From: an uncultured Chthoniobacterales bacterium
GTDB taxonomy: Bacteria; Verrucomicrobiota; Verrucomicrobiae; Chthoniobacterales; UBA10450
NCBI GenBank assembly: GCA_955652855.1
Contig: CATPCN010000701.1
Location: 1-19,991 of the forward strand
Length of the DNA: 19,991 bases
Direction: 5' to 3'
A program made the translations under genes and the position numbers. This document shows, piece by piece, positions 14,936 through 19,991 of the stretch. The first letter of the stretch is position 1; each line of letters begins with the position of its first letter. The notes below the pieces were generated by a model. It ran no database searches, was not told where the DNA came from, and saw only the letters and a list, made by a program, of their open reading frames with translations.

Positions 14936-16591
14936 ATGTTGACTCAGGAACCAGGCAAGGCAGCTCGCCCAGATGTTTTCGTCGAAGAAGAGGTCGAGAC
15001 TCCGGCTTGGGAACAATCGGCGGCGGACGACGCACGCGTTCCGGATCAAAGCAAGCCTCTGTTAGCAAAGATTCTCGAACACGATTGGATCGTGGCCTTG
15101 TTTTATGTCAGCTACGACGTCGTTTGCTGGGTCCTCCTTTATGGAATCGTAGGCTGCCTCCGACGCGATGAGTTTTTCACGACTCCGTTCGAATTCGTTC
15201 TGGTCGATTGCATCGTCTTGGCAGTCATTCTGCAATCGCTTTATATCATCGGCGGGTACAATCGGAACATTGAGACTCGCAGTCTGACCTACACCGCCGA
15301 ACATATTCTCGCGATCGCGGCAGCGGCAGCAATCAGTTCGCTCATTATCTATTCCGCTGCGGCTTACGACGCCAGTATGAAGCCGAGCCGTGGCGTGCTT
15401 CTGATCAGCTTTATCGCGTTCCTGCCGCTGTCACTCGTTTACCGGCGGTTTATGCGACGGCTTATCGCGACCTCGACCGCGCAACGCACCTTCTTGGTGA
15501 TCGGCAGCGGACAGATGGCAGCACAGTTTTATGAAAATTACCGGCAATCGCCCAATCATCAACAATTGGAGTTTGTCGATAATGACACCGCGCGGATTGG
15601 ATCGACCATTGCCGGCGAGGGTTCGCCGATTATTCAGGGCGGGATCGCGGCCAAGCTGGCCAAGCTTGATGAACGATACAGCGGCGTGATTTTGGCCGAG
15701 AGCATGGACCGGTTGGGTCGAGACCTGGTGGAGCGGCTGGTGCGAACGCAATTTCAACGAACACGCGTTTACACACTGGAATCGTTTTACGAAGCGCACT
15801 GGCGCCATGTTCCAATGCAGATGATCGATCCGTTCTGGCCGCTGCAGATGGGGTTCCAGCTCGCGCGCATTTCGCCTTACCATTATCTGAAGCGCCTCTG
15901 CGATATCGTCGCGGCGACGGTGTTATTAGTTATTAGTTCGCCGTTGATGGCTATGGCGTGGGCGCTGATTCGCCTAACGAGTAAAGGCCCGGCGATTTTT
16001 AAACAAGTGCGAGTGGGAAGGGAAGGGCAACCGTTTACTGTCTACAAGTTCCGGACGATGGCGCAGCGCGGTACCGCAGCGCAGTTATCGGTCAGCGGTT
16101 CGCAGGGCGCGAACTTTACGGCGGGAGGTGGTGAGCGGTTTGTGAATCCACCTAGGGAAGCCGGCGACTCGGTTTTGGTGAAAACCGAGCGGTCAGCGGT
16201 CAGCGGAGAGGAGACGGAAGACATTTACACGCGCAGAGACGATCCGCGCGTGACGCGCGCGGGGCGTTGGCTGCGCAAGCTCCGGATTGACGAGTTGCCG
16301 CAACTTTGGAACGTGTTCAAAGGCGACATTAGCCTGATCGGTCCGCGTGCGGAATGGATCAAGTGCGTTGAACGTTATGAGGAGCGAATTCCGTTCTATC
16401 ATTTTCGGCATCTGGTGAAACCGGGGATCACCGGCTGGGCACAAGTGAATTATCCCTACGGCGAAAGTGAAGAGGACGCGGCGGCGAAGCTTCAGTACGA
16501 TCTCTATTACATCCGCCATTACTCGCTCAAGCTGGACGCGATGATTGTGCTCAAAACCGTGTACACGATGCTTTCTGGAAAGGGCCGGTAG
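14936..16591 (+). CDS. Polyprenyl glycosylphosphotransferase (WbaP/WcaJ type) with in-frame repeat element
   Basis: A 551-residue initiating enzyme that would transfer a sugar-1-phosphate from a nucleotide sugar to undecaprenyl phosphate. Four transmembrane segments lie at about 52-74, 86-107, 122-142 and 152-170. A Rossmann-like middle domain follows (TFLVIGSGQ). The re-entrant helix is near 323-345 with its Ser-Pro kink (S335-P336). The catalytic domain has GPAIFKQVRVGREG, VYKFRTM, LRIDELPQLWNV with the Asp-Glu pair, SLIGPRAE and GITGWAQVNY. The 107-bp element encodes residues 386-420, between KFRTM and DPRVTRAGRWL, where homologues vary in length. The ATG at 14936 is preferred; an ATG at 14780 lies in the preceding GT4 gene and adds nothing recognisable. 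Confidence 0.92.
   Translation: MLTQEPGKAARPDVFVEEEVETPAWEQSAADDARVPDQSKPLLAKILEHDWIVALFYVSYDVVCWVLLYGIVGCLRRDEFFTTPFEFVLVDCIVLAVILQSLYIIGGYNRNIETRSLTYTAEHILAIAAAAAISSLIIYSAAAYDASMKPSRGVLLISFIAFLPLSLVYRRFMRRLIATSTAQRTFLVIGSGQMAAQFYENYRQSPNHQQLEFVDNDTARIGSTIAGEGSPIIQGGIAAKLAKLDERYSGVILAESMDRLGRDLVERLVRTQFQRTRVYTLESFYEAHWRHVPMQMIDPFWPLQMGFQLARISPYHYLKRLCDIVAATVLLVISSPLMAMAWALIRLTSKGPAIFKQVRVGREGQPFTVYKFRTMAQRGTAAQLSVSGSQGANFTAGGGERFVNPPREAGDSVLVKTERSAVSGEETEDIYTRRDDPRVTRAGRWLRKLRIDELPQLWNVFKGDISLIGPRAEWIKCVERYEERIPFYHFRHLVKPGITGWAQVNYPYGESEEDAAAKLQYDLYYIRHYSLKLDAMIVLKTVYTMLSGKGR
16090..16204. repeat. 107-bp structured repeat element, copy 2 (in frame in glycosylphosphotransferase gene)
   Basis: GGTCAGC occurs at 16090 and 16191 (101 bases apart, as in copy 1) and again at 16198. 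Hairpins: GTTCGC with GCGAAC; AGGTGG 16126-16131 with CCACCT 16148-16153; CTCGGTTTT 16168-16176 with AAAACCGAG 16181-16189, perfect with a GGTG loop. It is read in the same frame as copy 1. The C-G pair of copy 1 (11191/11210) is G-C here (16130/16149). Confidence 0.92.
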
Positions 16592-16606
16592 CCGCGACGC
16601 CAAACA

Positions 16607-16712
16607 CTGAAATGCTGAGACGCTGAACTGCGGAAGTGCTGACAACTGACGGGCTGAAATGGTGACATGATGAAAAGCTGAAACGCGGAAATTTCAGTTT
16701 TTCAGAGTTTCA
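16607..16712. repeat. CTGA/TCAG 7/8-nt repeat in the convergent intergenic region
   Basis: CTGA recurs at 16607, 16615, 16623, 16639, 16646, 16654 and 16678. The inverted form TCAG recurs at 16694, 16702 and 16710. This is the same unit as at 8171-8215; it fills nearly the whole 133-base gap between the two convergent genes. Confidence 0.65.
16673..16702. terminator. Bidirectional terminator-like inverted repeat
   Basis: AAAAGCTGAAA (16673-16683) pairs with TTTCAGTTTTT (16692-16702) over 11 positions with one G-T wobble, around an 8-base loop. A T run follows on the + strand and A-rich sequence precedes it. It lies between the convergent glycosylphosphotransferase and autokinase genes and could end both transcripts. 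The stem is AT-rich, so strength is uncertain. Confidence 0.5.
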
Positions 16713-16724
16713 GTTTTTGAAACG

Positions 16725-19235
16725 TTACCCGCGCCCGCTGCGCTGGACGTAACCGCCCGAATAGCCGCCGGTGTAGGAGCCTTCGCCTTTGCCGTAGCCG
16801 TCCGAAGCGTAGTAGTAGTAGTAACCGGCTCCGCGGCGTCGCGGTAACCGATTCAAAATCACGCCGGCCGGGTGACTGCCAGCCGCGCCGAGAAGTATAA
16901 GTGCACGTTGAACGGCGTTGCGAGCGGTTTTCGCGGCCTGAACGACGAGACAAACACTTTGGACGTGCGGCGTCATTAAAAGAGTGTCGCTGACCGCGAG
17001 AATCGGCGCCGTGTCGATGATCACGCGGTCGAAATCTTTTGAAGCTTCTGCAACCAGCCGGGAAAATTGCGGACCGCTCAACAACTCCGCCGGATTCGGT
17101 GCGCGTTGACCGCCGGCGAGAAGATAAAGTTCGCCGCCGGTGGAAGTGAGAGTCGGGCGTGGGCCGCCGCGATGTCCGAGAACGTCCACTTCGCTGGCGG
17201 CAACTCCGCGCACCGCCTCCTTCAAGGCGACGGCGCCAACCAAATAATCGACAATCCCGGGCGCTTCCGGCTCAAGACCGGCTTTGCCATTTCCCGATTG
17301 ATGAATTTTTCGAAAGATCTTGTGCAAGCTTGGGCGGCGCAGATCGCCGTCGAGCAAGAGCACGCGGTGACCCTGTTGGGCAAGCGAAAGGGCGTAGTTC
17401 GCGCTGGTGAAACTTTTTCCTTCGCTTGGAAGCGCGCTGGTAAAAAGGAAGACTTTGCGTTCTGCTTCCGGACCCAGAAGCGACAACGCCGCGCGCAAAT
17501 TGCGGAACGCTTCCGCAGCTGGTCCTTCCGGCGCTTCCGCCATGAGGCGATAAGTCGCACTCCCCGATGGCCCTGCGTCCTCCTTCTGTTTGGTCGATTT
17601 CTCCTCTCGTTTAACCTCAGGGACAGCCGAAAGCACCGGTAACGCGAGCACCGATTCCGCCTGATCGACCGTGCGGATGGAGCGGTCGAGCGCATTCAAT
17701 CCAAAAGCAATGGCGAGTCCGGCGGCGAGTCCGCCGAGTAATCCGAGCGCGACTGATTTCTTGGCATTGGGACTGACCGGAGTTCGGGAAATCGGCGTAT
17801 GCTCGATGACACTAACAGCATTCGCTTTTGCATCCTTGGTAACATCGGTTTGTTTGATCTGACGAAGCACGCTTTCATAAAGGGCGCGGTCTGTTTCCGC
17901 TTGCCGGGCCAGTTGTTGATAGCCGATCGCAGCCTTGTTCAAGGCTAACGCAGCTTTTTCCTGTTCCTGGACGGCCGACTCAAGATTCGTTTCGGAAAGG
18001 CGCGCCTGTTCGACTGCATTGCGCAAGACCGAGGGCTGCTCGAGGGCCGCACGACGCAAGGCAGTTTTAATCTCAGAATAAGCAGCGTTGGCGGCGATCA
18101 TTCGCGGATGCTTTGACTTGTAACGTTGCGCGAGCGTGGCCATGGTGGACTCGAGTTGGCCCAGCTCGCGACGTCGCTCAGCTACGCTGGGAGCACTGGC
18201 GATGCTGGTCACAGCGAGCAATGAATTGATATCGTCGCCAGCCTCTTCTACCTGCCTGAGCTCGCCTTCCAATCGGAGTCGCTCTGTCTTGGCGGTGATT
18301 AATTTGATACTGAGCTCCTGTAATTTGTCTTCGACCAAACCGCCGCGCCCGCCGGCGGAACCGCTGCCCACCTGGCTTCCGGTCGACGCGGCGCCGCCAC
18401 CCAGTTGGAGAGCGTCCGGGGTGCGGGCCCTATATTCGGCCACAGCGCCCTCGCTCTTCTGCAAATTTTCCTTCAGCCGCTCTTCTTCTTCGAGCAAGTA
18501 TCGCAACGTCTCCTGGCTGAAAGTGGCCCGGCGTTCGATCGACGACCGGATGTATTCGCGACCGACTGCTTCGGCAAGACGATGCGCCATTGAGGGGTCG
18601 GGGTTAATGACAAAAAGATCGATCAAACGTGTGCCGCGACGGATCACCGGCTTGACCATGCCGGAAAGCGCTCCGGCAAGTGCTTCCTCAGTTGGAGTAA
18701 ATGCGGGATCGTGCTCCGAAGCGGAAGCCGCCGAGGTGCTTCCACTCGATTTGCTTGCAGCGCTCGACGACGACGGACTTGGCGCGGCTTTACCGCCGCC
18801 TAACAATGCGCGGCCTTCATCATCGGCCAGGCCTTCGGCGCGAATGATCCGGGCGAGCAAGGTCCGGTTAGTGAGATTCTGTTCGATTGTGCGCAGTGCT
18901 TCCTGACTGGCCAGAAACATCGAGCGATTTCGCGCCGCCGAATCTTCAGTCAGCAAACTTGGCTCAGCCATCTCAACTTCAAGCACGGTATGCCCCTGAT
19001 ACAATTTTGGCGTTCTGGCGAGGTAACCCAGTGCCAGAACCAGCCCCACTACGGTGCAAAGCACAACCAGCCAGAGGCGTTCCTGCACCACGTGCCAAAG
19101 GTGTCGAAAATCGATGCCGCGCGTGAATTCCGTCTCCGCTCCCAGGCTGCCGAAACCGCGAACGGTTGGGACAACGCTGTTTCCGGAGGGCGAAGCGACC
19201 GGCGACATAGGTGTAATTTTCGATTCGTCGGGCAT
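16725..19235 (-). CDS. Polysaccharide chain-length regulator/tyrosine autokinase (Wzc-type BY-kinase)
   Basis: An 836-residue inner-membrane protein that controls chain length and export through tyrosine autophosphorylation. N-terminal Wzz domain: TM1 about 55-72, a Ser/Ala-rich low-complexity stretch at 146-175, coiled coil about 245-465 broken by a Gly/Ser stretch (278-300), a Pro motif (PISRTPVSPN, 481-490) and TM2 about 494-513. BY-kinase domain: oligomerisation motif EX2RX2R (E575, R578, R581), Walker A in TSALPSEGKSFT (K607), Walker A' VLLLDGD (625-631) and Walker B RVIID (D741). The C-terminal tail has nine tyrosines (YYYYY at 805-809, then 814, 821, 825, 829), the expected phosphorylation cluster. 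ATG start at 19235. The upstream OPX gene is its expected export partner. Confidence 0.95.
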   Translation of the reverse strand: MPDESKITPMSPVASPSGNSVVPTVRGFGSLGAETEFTRGIDFRHLWHVVQERLWLVVLCTVVGLVLALGYLARTPKLYQGHTVLEVEMAEPSLLTEDSAARNRSMFLASQEALRTIEQNLTNRTLLARIIRAEGLADDEGRALLGGGKAAPSPSSSSAASKSSGSTSAASASEHDPAFTPTEEALAGALSGMVKPVIRRGTRLIDLFVINPDPSMAHRLAEAVGREYIRSSIERRATFSQETLRYLLEEEERLKENLQKSEGAVAEYRARTPDALQLGGGAASTGSQVGSGSAGGRGGLVEDKLQELSIKLITAKTERLRLEGELRQVEEAGDDINSLLAVTSIASAPSVAERRRELGQLESTMATLAQRYKSKHPRMIAANAAYSEIKTALRRAALEQPSVLRNAVEQARLSETNLESAVQEQEKAALALNKAAIGYQQLARQAETDRALYESVLRQIKQTDVTKDAKANAVSVIEHTPISRTPVSPNAKKSVALGLLGGLAAGLAIAFGLNALDRSIRTVDQAESVLALPVLSAVPEVKREEKSTKQKEDAGPSGSATYRLMAEAPEGPAAEAFRNLRAALSLLGPEAERKVFLFTSALPSEGKSFTSANYALSLAQQGHRVLLLDGDLRRPSLHKIFRKIHQSGNGKAGLEPEAPGIVDYLVGAVALKEAVRGVAASEVDVLGHRGGPRPTLTSTGGELYLLAGGQRAPNPAELLSGPQFSRLVAEASKDFDRVIIDTAPILAVSDTLLMTPHVQSVCLVVQAAKTARNAVQRALILLGAAGSHPAGVILNRLPRRRGAGYYYYYASDGYGKGEGSYTGGYSGGYVQRSGRG

Positions 19236-19243
19236 CGGGAAAT

Positions 19244-19331
19244 AGTTATTCGTTATTGGTTATTTAGTTATTGGCTCGCCACGCCGAAGCGTCGGCGAAG
19301 CCGGGTTATTGGTTAACAGTTATTCGTTATC
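19244..19331. repeat. Heptamer arrays flanking a hairpin, OPX-autokinase intergenic region
   Basis: The left array is AGTTATT, CGTTATT, GGTTATT and an 8-base TAGTTATT (19244-19272). The right array is GGTTATT, GGTTAAC, AGTTATT, CGTTATC (19304-19331). They flank a 30-base hairpin. The units are reverse complements of those at 9071-9112. The composite fills most of the 106-base gap. Confidence 0.8.
19273..19302 (-). promoter_or_regulatory. Stem-loop with UUCG tetraloop between OPX and autokinase genes
   Basis: On the - strand, GGCT, CGCC and ACGC pair with GCGT, GGCG and AGCC around a C(UUCG)G loop, with one bulged base per side. It lies between co-directional export and kinase genes, so in RNA it could act as an attenuator or as a 3'-end protector. 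That function is inference. Confidence 0.5.
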
Positions 19332-19341
19332 AGGTAGCGTT

Positions 19342-19991
19342 TCAAAAGATGCTTTCGCCGACCGTGATCGTGTCGCCGGGTTCAACTCGAAATCCCCCTT
19401 CACTACCGCCGCGGCGGGCGATCCTCTTCCCGTCAACCCGCATGACCTGATCTCGACGCTTAACGCTGATTCGTTCCGGCGCGGCGATCCGGGTGTAGCC
19501 GCCGGCGATCGCAATCGCTTCGAGCAAATCAATCCCGCTCGGACTTCCTTCCGGCATTTCGTAACTGCCCGGCCGACTTACTTGACCAAGAACGGTGAAT
19601 CGCCGCTTGGCATAAGTGATCAGCATCACGTTCACTTTCGGATTTACCAGGTAATCGCGACCGTAAAGTTCGGTTAGCCGCGCCGCCGCGCTGTTTAGGG
19701 TCAGACCGGCGAGCTTGACCGATCCGAGCAGCGGCAAACTTACCGCGCCTTCGGAATTTACCCGAACTGCGGTGCGCAAGTCGTCCTCGCCGAAAACCTC
19801 GACCGCAATTTGATCGTCCACGCTGAGTTGATAACCACTTGGCGCACTAATGCTCGGTGGGAGGGCCGGCGCAGTCTGCGGAGAAGTCTGTGGATTGGCC
19901 GCCCGACGGGTCGAGTCGAGATTCAGAAGCGAGGAAATCGGAGGGGCGGTTGGGCTCCCGGCAGATTGCGCCGGTTCGGGTCTCTGAGCGT
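19342..19991 (-). CDS. Polysaccharide export protein (OPX/Wza type), 5' end outside window
   Basis: The last 216 codons of an outer-membrane polysaccharide export protein. A Pro/Ala/Ser-rich linker (from the edge to about 19845) leads into the Poly_export domain: YQLSVDDQIAVEVFGEDDL, VNSEGAVSLPLLGSVKLAGLT, and the YLVNPKVNVML strand. An SLBB-type domain follows (FTVLGQVSRPGSYEMPEG, ISVKRRDQVMRVDGKRI). The frame stays open to 19991, so the GTG at 19821 is internal and the signal/lipoprotein region is not visible. No C-terminal membrane helix is seen after the SLBB domain. It lies 106 bases upstream of the autokinase gene on the same strand; together they form the export apparatus. Confidence 0.92.
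   Translation of the reverse strand, partial: AQRPEPAQSAGSPTAPPISSLLNLDSTRRAANPQTSPQTAPALPPSISAPSGYQLSVDDQIAVEVFGEDDLRTAVRVNSEGAVSLPLLGSVKLAGLTLNSAAARLTELYGRDYLVNPKVNVMLITYAKRRFTVLGQVSRPGSYEMPEGSPSGIDLLEAIAIAGGYTRIAAPERISVKRRDQVMRVDGKRIARRGGSEGGFRVEPGDTITVGESIF

Noticed and set aside
15922..15935. GTTATTA tandem pair in the glycosylphosphotransferase gene
   Set aside because: It resembles the heptamer units but encodes the expected hydrophobic helix before the Ser-Pro kink, with no sign of extra length; only two units.
11151..16204. Classical insertion sequence or MITE for the 107-bp element
   Set aside because: No transposase and no terminal inverted repeats at the ends; the structure is internal hairpins bounded by direct heptamers.
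17067..18906. Long + strand open frames opposite the autokinase gene
   Set aside because: They are Arg/Ser-rich shadow frames antisense to a clear Wzc-type gene and show no domain.

Overview
The window is a surface-polysaccharide (exopolysaccharide/capsule) locus of the Wzy-dependent type. The organism looks like a Gram-negative soil bacterium, most likely Verrucomicrobiota. That guess rests on moderate-to-high GC, frequent TTG/GTG starts, mostly weak ribosome-binding sites and the flavour of the glycosyltransferases (GTs); no marker gene is present, so it stays tentative.

Layout. From 1 to 16591 everything reads on the + strand, with very short gaps or GTGA/TTGA/ATGA overlaps. In order: a GT4 cut by the window edge, a second GT4, a class I methyltransferase, a GT4 paralogous to the first, a GT-A-type transferase, a GT10 (fucosyltransferase)-like protein, an FkbM methyltransferase, a GT2, a GT4 carrying short tandem repeats, a Wzy-type polymerase, a GT4 fused to a kinase-fold phosphotransferase domain, a class I methyltransferase, another GT4, and the polyprenyl glycosylphosphotransferase that starts the repeat unit. 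Convergent on the - strand lie an 836-aa chain-length regulator/tyrosine autokinase (Wzc type) and, upstream of it, a polysaccharide export protein (OPX/Wza type) that runs off the right edge. A terminator-like inverted repeat sits at the convergent junction.

How they work together (inference from families): the phosphotransferase loads the first sugar-phosphate on undecaprenyl phosphate. The GTs extend the unit, and the methyltransferases and kinase-like domain probably decorate it. The polymerase joins units, and the Wzc-type and OPX proteins control length and export. No flippase (Wzx) is seen in the window.

Most unusual feature. The right part (about 7.8 kb onward) carries a set of short repeats, several inside coding sequence without breaking the frame. 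A 107-bp element (11151-11257 and 16090-16197) is inserted in the same reading frame in two unrelated enzymes, adding 35 residues to each. The copies differ at 10 bases. Seven codons are affected and six residues change, yet three hairpins are kept, including one compensatory C-G to G-C pair. Heptanucleotide arrays (7892-7961, 9071-9112, 19244-19331) and CTGA-type 7/8-nt arrays (8171-8215, 16607-16712) occur nearby, two of them joined to a related GC-rich hairpin. I read these as one family of heptamer-associated, structure-conserved, frame-tolerant repeats. Whether it is already described cannot be settled from the sequence alone.
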